Source: Extensimonas soli (GTDB lineage Bacteria > Pseudomonadota > Gammaproteobacteria > Burkholderiales > Burkholderiaceae_C). From it: a stretch of DNA of 64,000 nucleotides. The notes beneath the pieces were generated by a model. That model was not told the origin of the DNA, ran no database searches, and saw only the letters and a list, made by a program, of their open reading frames with translations. Both the position numbers and the translations under genes were made by a program. Below, one piece after another: positions 7,600 to 15,563 of the stretch; position 1 is the stretch's first letter, and the number at the start of each line of letters is the position of its first letter. The stretch is taken from the NCBI RefSeq assembly GCF_029211265.1, contig NZ_JARGEL010000013.1, forward strand, positions 465,359 to 529,358. The letters run 5' to 3'.

Positions 7600-8856
7600 C
7601 AGCACCTGGAACGCCAGCACGGCCACGAGCGTGGGCGGCAGGGCGGCGATCAGCAGGCCCAGCGGGTGGATGGCGTTGTCGGCGAACTTTTCCTTGAGGA
7701 TGGCGGCGCCGGCGGGGTTGGGGGCGTTGGCAATCAACGTCAGGCCACCGCCCGTGACGGCCCCGGCAACCAGCGAGATTTTGAAGTCCTGGCTCAGCCC
7801 TTCGACCAAGGTGGCCAGATAGGTCAGCGCAGCGTTGTCGGTGATGGCCGTGAGCGCCGCCGCTGCGAAGAACACGGTATCCGAGTCCAGGCTTGTGAGC
7901 ACGGGTTGCAACCACCATTGCTGCAAGCCGCCCAGCACCACCAGCCCCGCAAGGAAAAAGGCCACGAGCAGGGCTTCGCGCAGGATCAGCGGGTTTTGGT
8001 GCTGCGGGTACGCCGCAGTAAAGCCCAGAAAAAACAGAAACAGGCCCATGAATACGGTGGGGTGGTGCGCAAACACCACCACCAGCGCCAGAAACAGCAA
8101 GTGCACCAGCACCACGGACAGCGGCACGCGGGCTTGCTTGCGCGCAGGCTTGGCGGACATGTGCGCGACCTCGGCGCGAAACAGCAGCATCGCCGAAGCG
8201 GCGTTGAACACCACGGCCAGCGCCGCCTTCCAGCCGAAGTGGCCCAGCATGAACCACAAGTCCCAGTTCCAGGGTGTGGCCACCATGAGCACGGGCGGCG
8301 CGGCAAACGGCGTGAGCGTGCCGCCGATGGAGACGTTCACGAACAGCACGCCCACCGTCACGTATTTCAGCTTGGACGACACCTCGCGCGCAAACAGCAG
8401 GTCGCGCAGCATCAACGCCGCCAGCGTCATGGCAGCGGGCTCGGTGATGAACGAGCCCAGCAGCGGCACGAAGGCCAGCACGAGGAAATACATCGCCATG
8501 CCATCGGGCAGCGGCACAAAGCGCGCCACCAGGCGCACGCTGGCCCCGGCAAGCTCCAGCACCGGCCGCGTGCCCGCGATCACCATGATGGCAAAGACGA
8601 ACATGGACTCGGTGAAATTGCGCGACTCCAGGTAGGCCGTGGCCTCGTGCGTGCCCAGCAGGGCATACATGCACAGCATCAACACCATGGCCCAGAAGCC
8701 GAACACCACCTCGACCTCACCCAGCAGATGCCAGATGCCCGCATGCCGCGGCTGCGTGTGCGCAAGGTGCTCGAAGAGCTTGGTCGAAAACGTGTGCAGC
8801 ACGGCCAGGCCGAACAGGGCGGCGCCTATGAGCTGGATCGTGGTGGGGGCTGTCAT
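7597..8856 (-). CDS. Putative Na+/H+ antiporter (Na_H_antiport_2 type)
   Basis: 419 residues from ATG 8856 (MTAPTTIQLIG); the longer frame to 9129 is rejected because its extra 91 residues run into the ftsH promoter region. About eleven hydrophobic segments are visible, with IGGTLTPFAAPPVLMVATPWNWD in the middle and TGGGLTLIANAPNPAG near the C-terminus, which resemble the paired substrate-binding regions of ion transporters in the CitMHS/NhaD-like group. It should extrude Na+ in exchange for H+. It is divergent from ftsH across a 262-base gap. Its stop codon falls inside a repeat end. Confidence 0.8.
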   Translation of the reverse strand: MTAPTTIQLIGAALFGLAVLHTFSTKLFEHLAHTQPRHAGIWHLLGEVEVVFGFWAMVLMLCMYALLGTHEATAYLESRNFTESMFVFAIMVIAGTRPVLELAGASVRLVARFVPLPDGMAMYFLVLAFVPLLGSFITEPAAMTLAALMLRDLLFAREVSSKLKYVTVGVLFVNVSIGGTLTPFAAPPVLMVATPWNWDLWFMLGHFGWKAALAVVFNAASAMLLFRAEVAHMSAKPARKQARVPLSVVLVHLLFLALVVVFAHHPTVFMGLFLFFLGFTAAYPQHQNPLILREALLVAFFLAGLVVLGGLQQWWLQPVLTSLDSDTVFFAAAALTAITDNAALTYLATLVEGLSQDFKISLVAGAVTGGGLTLIANAPNPAGAAILKEKFADNAIHPLGLLIAALPPTLVAVLAFQVL

Positions 8857-9118
8857 GGGGGGGTGCGAGGCGAGGAGGAAGGGCGGCGGCGTCTGAAGAA
8901 GGCTGGTCAAACACGCGGCAAGTGGCGAACCATAGCAGCAGGCGGGGAGCTTTGGCGGATGAAAAAACCCAATATCCACATGTTTCTGTAGGGTGCTGAG
9001 GCATGCCGGTGGTACTGTCTCATGGTGGGGAAGCGCGCTATCGAGGGCGACCTGCCTTGCAGTTACGATGACCGGCCTCCATTTTTTCGGGGCGAAAAAC
9101 CACAAAGAGGAGCGAACC

Positions 9119-10933
9119 ATGGATTCCAAACACCGTTGGAATGCGACCTATTGGCTGATCGCCCTGCTGGCCATGTTTGCGCTGCAGTCGATCTGGCAGA
9201 CGCGCCAGATCGAGCCCGTGCCCTACAGCGAGTTTGAAAAGGCGCTTGCCGATGGCAAGGTGGCCGAGGTGGTGATCGGTGAGCGCACGCTCACGGGGCG
9301 GCTCAAGCAGCCCGAGGCGAACGGCAAGACGGTGCTCGTGGCCACGCGCGTCGAGCCCGACCTGGCGGCGCGCCTGTCGAAGTACGACGTGCCCTACACG
9401 CGCGTGGTCGAAAGCACGCTGCTGCGCGACATCATCAGCTGGGTGGCGCCCGCGGCGGTGTTTCTGGCGCTGTGGTACTTCGTGTTCCGGCGCATTGCCG
9501 AAAAGCAGGGCGGCATGGGTGGCTTCATGAGCATCGGCAAGAGCCGCGCCAAGGTGTACGTGGAGCAGGACACGGGCGTGCATTTTTCCGACGTGGCCGG
9601 CGTCGATGAGGCCAAGGCCGAGCTGCAGGAGGTCGTGGCCTTTCTCAAAGACCCCAAGGGCTACGGGCGGCTGGGCGCGCGCCTGCCCAAGGGCATTTTG
9701 CTCGTGGGTCCGCCGGGCACGGGCAAGACGCTGCTCGCCAAGGCCGTCGCGGGCGAGGCCGGGGTGCCGTTTTTCTCGATCTCGGGCTCGGAATTCGTCG
9801 AAATGTTCGTGGGCGTGGGCGCGGCGCGCGTGCGCGACCTGTTCGAGCAGGGGCGGGCCAAGGCGCCGGCCATCATCTTCATCGACGAGCTCGACGCGCT
9901 GGGCCGCGCGCGCGGCGCCGCGGGCCTCGTGGGCGGGCACGACGAGCGCGAGCAGACGCTGAACCAGCTGCTCGTCGAGCTCGACGGCTTCGACAGCTCC
10001 TCGGGCCTGGTGCTGCTGGCCGCGACCAACCGCCCCGAAATCCTCGACCCGGCGCTGCTGCGCGCGGGCCGCTTCGACCGGCAGGTGCTCGTCGATCGGC
10101 CGGATAAAAACGGGCGCGTGCAAATCCTCCAGGTGCACGTGCGCAAGATCAAGCTCGATCCGGCGCTCGACCTGGAGCAGGTGGCGGCGCTGACCACGGG
10201 CTTTTCTGGCGCCGACCTGGCCAATCTGTGCAACGAGGCCGCACTCTGTGCGACGCGGCGCGGCGCCGAGCTCGTCACGCTGGCCGACTTCACGGCCGCG
10301 ATCGAGCGCATCGTCGCCGGGCTCGAAAAGAAAAACCGCGTGCTCAACCCGCACGAGCGTGAAGTCGTGGCCTGGCACGAAATGGGGCATGCGCTGGTGT
10401 CGCTGGCGCTGGTGCAGGATCAGGCGATCCACAAGGTGTCCATCATCCCGCGCGGCATTGGCGCCCTGGGCTACACCCTGCAGCGGCCCACGGAGGATCG
10501 CTTCTTGATGACGCGCCCCGAGCTGGAGCACAAGATTTCGGTGCTGCTGGGCGGGCGCGCGGCAGAAAAGCTGGTGTTCGGGCAGCTCTCCACGGGCGCC
10601 TCGGATGACCTGGCCAAGGCCACCGACATCGCGCGCGACATGGTCACGCGCTACGGCATGGTCGAATCGCTAGGCTACGTCGCCTGGGAGCCGCCGCGCG
10701 CGCAGTTCCTCGACCTGCCGCAATTTGGCCCGAGCGGCCCGCAGGCGAGCCAGGCGACCCTGCAGCAGATCGACGAAGCAATCCGCGCCATCGTGATGCA
10801 GGCGTTCGATGCGGCCACCGACCTCCTCACGCGCAACCGCCCCGTGCTCGAGCGCTGCGCGCACGAGCTGCTCAAGCGCGAAACGCTGGACGAAGCCGCC
10901 TTGCGTGAGCTCACGGCGGACTTGCAGCGCTGA
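9119..10933 (+). CDS. ftsH: ATP-dependent zinc metalloprotease FtsH
   Basis: 604 residues. Two N-terminal membrane segments (about 11-27 and 104-123) flank a periplasmic domain. The cytoplasmic AAA module has Walker A GPPGTGKT (197-204), Walker [11 protein letters not shown] and a second-region-of-homology AATNRP...RAGRFDRQ. The zinc site is HEMGH (420-424), where most FtsH enzymes read HEAGH. The start ATG 9119 has AAAGAGG upstream. FtsH degrades misfolded membrane proteins and regulatory proteins. It is shorter than the usual 630-650 residues and does not sit beside rlmE as the housekeeping gene generally does, so it may be a second copy (inference). Confidence 0.9.
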   Translation: MDSKHRWNATYWLIALLAMFALQSIWQTRQIEPVPYSEFEKALADGKVAEVVIGERTLTGRLKQPEANGKTVLVATRVEPDLAARLSKYDVPYTRVVESTLLRDIISWVAPAAVFLALWYFVFRRIAEKQGGMGGFMSIGKSRAKVYVEQDTGVHFSDVAGVDEAKAELQEVVAFLKDPKGYGRLGARLPKGILLVGPPGTGKTLLAKAVAGEAGVPFFSISGSEFVEMFVGVGAARVRDLFEQGRAKAPAIIFIDELDALGRARGAAGLVGGHDEREQTLNQLLVELDGFDSSSGLVLLAATNRPEILDPALLRAGRFDRQVLVDRPDKNGRVQILQVHVRKIKLDPALDLEQVAALTTGFSGADLANLCNEAALCATRRGAELVTLADFTAAIERIVAGLEKKNRVLNPHEREVVAWHEMGHALVSLALVQDQAIHKVSIIPRGIGALGYTLQRPTEDRFLMTRPELEHKISVLLGGRAAEKLVFGQLSTGASDDLAKATDIARDMVTRYGMVESLGYVAWEPPRAQFLDLPQFGPSGPQASQATLQQIDEAIRAIVMQAFDAATDLLTRNRPVLERCAHELLKRETLDEAALRELTADLQR

Positions 10934-11049
10934 GACAGACGAGGGGACGAATGTGGGGCTCCAGTCGCCCCGCTGCCGACGGGCTATCTGTCGCGCCTCG
11001 ATGGCGCATCGAGACTACACGATGCCGATGCGCGGGTGATGGCTGATGG

Positions 11050-11126
11050 AACTTACGAAAACAAGGATGCAGCGAGGTGTTCTGCCATGCGGCGAGCGCC
11101 TTGCCTAACCTCGATTTGCGTAAGTC
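11050..11126. repeat. 77-bp intergenic repeat, copy 1
   Basis: This element matches 28912-28988 at 66 of 77 positions with no gaps. Its right end TTTGCGTAAGTC is identical in both copies; the left end here, AACTTACGAAAA, has decayed from the perfect inverse GACTTACGCAAA of the other copy. It lies between the convergent ends of ftsH and tsdA. No ORF is present. It may be a MITE-like element that also serves as a bidirectional terminator. Confidence 0.75.
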
Positions 11127-11131
11127 GTGGG

Positions 11132-12124
11132 CTATTTCACGCCTTGGCCTAACTTGTGGCCATTGACTTCCACGCCGTACAAGTTGATGCCGTCGTCAGC
11201 ATGAAAGCGTTTGCGTGTTTCATCGATGTCGCCATTGACCAGGCGCGGGTCTTGCGGGCGCTCGTGCGAGTTGATGTAGGCGGCCACGTCCCAGGCCTCC
11301 TGGCCGCTCAAAGTCTCACCCTTGCCCAGGGGCATGTTGTGCTGGATGAAGCCTGCTGCCGTGTTGATGCGGTGCATGCCTGCCCCCCAGTTGTAGGAGT
11401 GCGCCCCCCACAGTGGCGGAAACACCGTTGTGCCGCCCACTTTTTGCCCTTCACCGTTGGCGCCATGGCACAGCGCACATTGTTTTTCATAGACGAGCTT
11501 GCCACGCGCGATGTCGTATCCGCCTTTGGGTGGGGGCGGCTCGGAGAATCCGCGCCCCTCCAGAGGCTTGCCAATGGGAGCGTTGGTGGAGAGCCAATAG
11601 GCATAGGTCGCCAGGGCGGCGAGGACCTCACTGTCGGCCGCGGGCACCTTGCCGTTCATGCTGAACTCGAAGCAGCCCTGCATGCGCTCGACGAACGTAT
11701 TGACCTTGTTGTTTTTCTTGCGATAGGCGGGGTACATGTTGTAGGCGGCCCAAAGTGGCGACGAATTGGGTTTGCGGCCGCGGTCGAGATGGCAGTTGAC
11801 GCAATTCAGGTCATTGCCCACGTAATTGGGCAGCAAAGCCTTGGTGTTCATGAACAAGTCCTGCCCATGCCGCACCAGGTCACCAAAGGCATTCGAAGGG
11901 ATGCTCGACTCTGGAGGCGGCTGGAAATAAGGCGTGCTCGCGGGGGCCTTGGTGCTGGCGGATGGGGCCGGTGCTGAGGCCGTCTTGCTGGCAGGACGAT
12001 TCGCATGGGTGCTGTCTGCCGCGTGTGCAATGCCAACGGCCAGCATGAGCAGCAAGGGTGCATGAAAACGCCGATGAAGGCCCCATTGGCGGAGCATGGG
12101 CAGGCAGGAAAATGGTTGTCTCAT
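11132..12124 (-). CDS. tsdA: Di-heme cytochrome c, thiosulfate dehydrogenase TsdA-like
   Basis: 330 residues from ATG 12124; the longer frame starts at TTG. A signal peptide (hydrophobic core PLLLMLAVGIAHA) and a Pro/Ala linker precede two heme sites, CVNCH (108-112) and CALCH (216-220). MQGCFEFSMNG follows the first heme, with Cys151 about 40 residues on, which matches the position of the unusual Cys ligand described for TsdA. The enzyme would couple two thiosulfate molecules to tetrathionate in the periplasm. A second di-heme gene lies 37 bases upstream, as in known tsdBA pairs. A general c-type cytochrome role cannot be excluded. Confidence 0.78.
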   Translation of the reverse strand: MRQPFSCLPMLRQWGLHRRFHAPLLLMLAVGIAHAADSTHANRPASKTASAPAPSASTKAPASTPYFQPPPESSIPSNAFGDLVRHGQDLFMNTKALLPNYVGNDLNCVNCHLDRGRKPNSSPLWAAYNMYPAYRKKNNKVNTFVERMQGCFEFSMNGKVPAADSEVLAALATYAYWLSTNAPIGKPLEGRGFSEPPPPKGGYDIARGKLVYEKQCALCHGANGEGQKVGGTTVFPPLWGAHSYNWGAGMHRINTAAGFIQHNMPLGKGETLSGQEAWDVAAYINSHERPQDPRLVNGDIDETRKRFHADDGINLYGVEVNGHKLGQGVK

Positions 12125-12161
12125 GGCTGGAATCCTTTTTTGCAATCAGGCGCCGACATGT

Positions 12162-12878
12162 TCAGCGCAGGCGGTGGTGCTGGCTGGCGTCGAAGGGCTC
12201 TTCGGTTTCGCCGAGTCCGGCGAAAAATTCCGCGACGGCTTTGACTTCGGCCGATGTCAGGCTTTGTGCAATGTGAGCCATCAGACCATTAGGGTCGTTC
12301 GCGCGCGCGGGAGGCACTGCGGGCACGGCTTTGGTCTTGCGCGTGGCAGGCGTGGCCGGCGTGCCGCGCCAAGCGTTGAGCTGATTCTCAATGTAAAGCG
12401 CTGATTGCCCTGCCAGCGGCGGGAACACGCTGCCTACGCCCACGCCATTGGGGCCGTGGCACAGCACGCATTCGGGAATGTTCCGTTCCCAGGCGCCGCG
12501 CAGGGCGAGCCAAGCACCTGTGCCGGGTTCGGGCCGTGCGACTGGTTCGGCTTTGACATTGATCTTTGACATATCGGCGTAGGCCCGAGCAACGGCGGCG
12601 ACTTCTGCATCAGTCAGTGCCTCGGCAACGGGTTGCATGACGGGGTTTTTACGCCGGCCTGCCTTGAAATCAGCCAACTGCTTGGTGATGTAGGCTTCGG
12701 GCAGCCCAGCCAGGCGTGGAAAGCCGCTGGCAGCCATGCCTTTGCCGTCGGCGCCGTGGCAGGTCATACATGGTGGGGCTGCCGGGTTGGCGCCACCTTT
12801 TTGCATGATGTCCATTCCATCTGCCGCCAGTGCCAGCAGGGGCAACATGGCCGCCAGGCCTAAGAGGTGTTTTTTCAT
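12162..12878 (-). CDS. tsdB: Di-heme cytochrome c4-type protein, probable TsdB
   Basis: 238 residues from ATG 12878, preceded by AAAGGAGACAG. A signal peptide (MKKHLLGLAAMLPLLALA) is followed by two class I cytochrome domains with heme sites CMTCH (37-41) and CVLCH (137-141), and Met ligands are available in each half. This is the cytochrome c4 layout used by TsdB, the electron acceptor that partners TsdA. The adjacent tsdA-like gene on the same strand supports that role. The C-terminal half has a Pro/Ala-rich insertion before its last helix. A generic cytochrome c4 is the alternative. Confidence 0.75.
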   Translation of the reverse strand: MKKHLLGLAAMLPLLALAADGMDIMQKGGANPAAPPCMTCHGADGKGMAASGFPRLAGLPEAYITKQLADFKAGRRKNPVMQPVAEALTDAEVAAVARAYADMSKINVKAEPVARPEPGTGAWLALRGAWERNIPECVLCHGPNGVGVGSVFPPLAGQSALYIENQLNAWRGTPATPATRKTKAVPAVPPARANDPNGLMAHIAQSLTSAEVKAVAEFFAGLGETEEPFDASQHHRLR

Positions 12879-12939
12879 CAGTCTGTCTCCTTTCAGGGCA
12901 TCAGTGAGGGTTTTCCCGGCTCGTGCGGCTTTTGTCTGG

Positions 12940-13548
12940 TCATTGCGGCGCGGGCGCCACGGCATTCACGTCGGCACGTTCTGGTGTGGATACTTCCGCG
13001 GCGTGCTCTGGCTGGATATAAAAGCGCGGATAGTGCTCGCGCACGGTGCTGCCGCGCCGGTCCCAGCCTACGCATTGGTCGAGAAAGCGCGGCGGCTCGT
13101 CGGGGTGGGTGGTGGCAAAGCTCTCGGAGATGCTCTGGAAGGTCGCCGTGGCGAGATTGAACAGCAGCTCGCGCAGGTGCGTGCAGCTGGCCACGCCGCC
13201 AAGGTTGTGCTGGATCGCCTGGCGCCAGCCGCGCCCCATGCTGCAGCCCACCATTTTCTGCAGCGCCGCGGCGGCCTGCGGACATTCGGCCACCGGCACG
13301 CTGTCCATGGAGGCTTCGATGGCTTGCACGATCAGTTGGTTGTTCACCGTCACGCGCAGCCACATGTGGTGAATGGGCGTGCCGGCAGGGCGCATGCCGC
13401 CCGTGCGCAGGTTGCGCGTGGCGATGGGTTTGACGTCCTGCAGTTCGCCTTCGATGTCCCACAGGCCATCTTCGCGCTGGTAGCCGTGGTAGACGACGGT
13501 GCGGGTGTGTTGCAGGGTACGGGGGCAGGAAGGAGGGCTCAAAGGCAT
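12940..13548 (-). CDS. DUF2889 domain-containing protein
   Basis: 202 residues, soluble and without a signal peptide. The sequence (TVVYHGYQREDGLWDIEGEL, then VKPIATRNLRTGG, and HLRELLFNLATATFQS near the end) fits the DUF2889 family, whose function is not known. GCSMGRGWRQAI and CTHLREL carry Cys and His residues that could bind a metal. It lies 61 bases upstream of tsdB on the same strand and may be the first gene of that transcript. The last 26 or so residues are Pro/Ala-rich. Family assignment is fairly sure, role unknown. Confidence 0.72.
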   Translation of the reverse strand: MPLSPPSCPRTLQHTRTVVYHGYQREDGLWDIEGELQDVKPIATRNLRTGGMRPAGTPIHHMWLRVTVNNQLIVQAIEASMDSVPVAECPQAAAALQKMVGCSMGRGWRQAIQHNLGGVASCTHLRELLFNLATATFQSISESFATTHPDEPPRFLDQCVGWDRRGSTVREHYPRFYIQPEHAAEVSTPERADVNAVAPAPQ

Positions 13549-13932
13549 GGCAAACGGTTTCGATTCGGCAATTGAAAGGCGGACAGCGCGTGCGGGGCGG
13601 GGGTGCGGGTGGCATCACGGCACAGCGCGTTGCGCCAACCCCAAGGCCGCGGCGCAAGGAGATGCCGGGAACCGCTGAAGCAAAAAAGCCGCAGACCCTC
13701 TGCCCCAAGACCTTGCACGTGACGAACTGCCCTGTTGCACCGCGGGCTCTGGCCGCGCGGGGCGGCGATGTGTTGCGAATTGTGCGGCAAGCACGGGTTT
13801 TGCGCTGGCGGCTGCGCACATGGGCACGTGTCGCGCTCGTTCGGCGGCCGCAAAATGCTTCTAAAAAAGAAGCTGCTAGCGCTTATGGAATCTTGGCTTG
13901 AAGCCATTTTTGCTCAAAATTTGGCTGCGCAC
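13549..13932. other. Intergenic region with a copy of the dispersed 16-bp motif
   Basis: No gene is supported in these 384 bases. AGCTGCTAGCGCTTAT at 13871-13886 is the reverse-orientation form of the dispersed motif seen at 25345 and 48953. Next to it, GCTTCT (13857-13862) and AGAAGC (13868-13873) form a small hairpin with an A-rich loop, which reads toward the end of the acetyl-CoA hydrolase gene and could be its terminator. The remainder is GC-rich and featureless to me. Confidence 0.5.
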
Positions 13933-15447
13933 TCACATGTGCCCGGTGCGCAGGTAGCGCACGTGCCAGCTCAGCGCTTCTTCGAGCAGATGCGGCGTGT
14001 GCAGGCTCGGCGCCCCTTTGTTGGCGCGTTCGATGTAGTCGAGCAGCTGCGGGCGGAAGCTCGGGTGCGCGCAGCGCTCGACGATCAGCGTGGCGCGCTG
14101 GCGCGGGGCGAGGCCGCGCAGGTCGGCCAGGCCTTGCTCGGTCACGATGATCTGCACGTCGTGCTCGGTGTGGTCCACGTGCGAGACCATGGGCACGATG
14201 CACGAGATCGCGCCGTCCTTGGCCAGCGAGGGCGTCATGAAGATCGACAGGTAGCCGTTGCGCGCGAAGTCGCCCGAGCCGCCGATGCCGTTCATGATGC
14301 CCGAGCCCATGATGTGCGTGGAGTTCACGTTGCCGTAGATGTCGGCCTCGATCATGCCGTTCATGGCGATCACGCCCAGGCGGCGCACGAGTTCGGGGTG
14401 GTTGCTGATCTCTTGCGGACGCAGCACGATGCGCTCGCGGTAGTGGTCGATGTTTGCGTTGAAGTCGGCCGCAGCCTCGGCGCTCAGCGACAGCGCCGTG
14501 GCCGAGGCAAAGCGCAGCTTGCCCGAGCGCAGCATGTCGAGCATGCCGTCCTGCAGCACCTCGGTGTAGGCCGTGAGCTGCTCGAACGGTCCGCGGTTGA
14601 GCCCCGCAAGCACGGCGTTGGCGATGTTGCCCACGCCCGACTGCAGCGGCAGCAGTTCCTTGGGCAGGCGGCCCTGGGCGACCTCGTGCTGCAGGAAGTC
14701 GATGATGTGGCCCGCGATCTGCTCCGACACGGGGTCGGGCGCGCTGAAGCTCGTGTTGCGGTCGGCCTGGTGCGTGTGCACCACGGCGATCACCTTGGAA
14801 GGGTCACAGCGCAGGTAGGGTTCGCCGATGCGGTCGCTCGGGTCGGTCAGCGGGATGGGTTTGCGGTGCGGCGGCAGCCGCGTGCCGTAGTAAATGTCAT
14901 GCATGCCCGCGAGGCCGGCGCTTTGCCAGGTGTTGACCTCGAGGATGATCTTGTCCGCCTGGTCGAGCCAGGTTTTGTTGTTGCCCACCGAAGAGGACGG
15001 CACCAGCCGCCCGTCGGGCAGGATGCCCGCGACCTCGACCACGGCCACGTCGAGCTTGCCCAGAAAACCAAACCACGCCGCCTGCGCCACGTGCGACAGG
15101 TGCATGTCGGTGTAATACATCTTGCCCGCGTTGATGAGCTTGCGGCAGGTCGGGTCGGACTGGTAGGGCAGGCGCCGGTCTATGCCTTCGACACGCGCGA
15201 GCGCGCCGTCGAGCTCGGGGGCGGTGGAGGCACCCGTCCACAGGCCGATGCGAAACTGCGCATCACCCGCGGCGCGGCGCTCGGCCATGAGTTCGGCCAG
15301 CGCCTGCGGCACGGCCTTGGGGTAGCCCGCGCCCGTAAAGCCGCTCATGCCCACGTTGGCCCCCGAGGGGATCAGCGCAGCGGCTTCGCGGGCGTTCATG
15401 AGTTTGGCTTGCAGGGCAGGGCATTGGATGCGGTCGGTGGGGCTCAT
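13933..15447 (-). CDS. Acetyl-CoA hydrolase / succinyl-CoA:acetate CoA-transferase family
   Basis: 504 residues from ATG 15447 (MSPTDRIQCP). Family segments are GMSGFTGAGYPK near the N-terminus, GIMNGIGGSGDFARN and, near the C-terminus, TEQGLADLRGLAPRQRA, which are characteristic of class I CoA-transferases of the Cat1/AarC type. LQSGVGNIANAV lies in the middle, before the expected catalytic Glu region. The enzyme either hydrolyses acetyl-CoA or exchanges CoA between succinate and acetate; sequence alone does not decide. It stands alone, with the Lon-like protease gene ending upstream on the same strand. Confidence 0.87.
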   Translation of the reverse strand: MSPTDRIQCPALQAKLMNAREAAALIPSGANVGMSGFTGAGYPKAVPQALAELMAERRAAGDAQFRIGLWTGASTAPELDGALARVEGIDRRLPYQSDPTCRKLINAGKMYYTDMHLSHVAQAAWFGFLGKLDVAVVEVAGILPDGRLVPSSSVGNNKTWLDQADKIILEVNTWQSAGLAGMHDIYYGTRLPPHRKPIPLTDPSDRIGEPYLRCDPSKVIAVVHTHQADRNTSFSAPDPVSEQIAGHIIDFLQHEVAQGRLPKELLPLQSGVGNIANAVLAGLNRGPFEQLTAYTEVLQDGMLDMLRSGKLRFASATALSLSAEAAADFNANIDHYRERIVLRPQEISNHPELVRRLGVIAMNGMIEADIYGNVNSTHIMGSGIMNGIGGSGDFARNGYLSIFMTPSLAKDGAISCIVPMVSHVDHTEHDVQIIVTEQGLADLRGLAPRQRATLIVERCAHPSFRPQLLDYIERANKGAPSLHTPHLLEEALSWHVRYLRTGHM

Positions 15448-15563
15448 GGGTTGGGGTCCTGGAGTAGAAGAGGCCACGGACTGTGCGCCGCCTTGCCGAC
15501 GATTCGTTGCGTGCCGCGCCATGGCCGCGCGAGTCTATCAGCCTGAGTGCGCAAACCTAGGGT

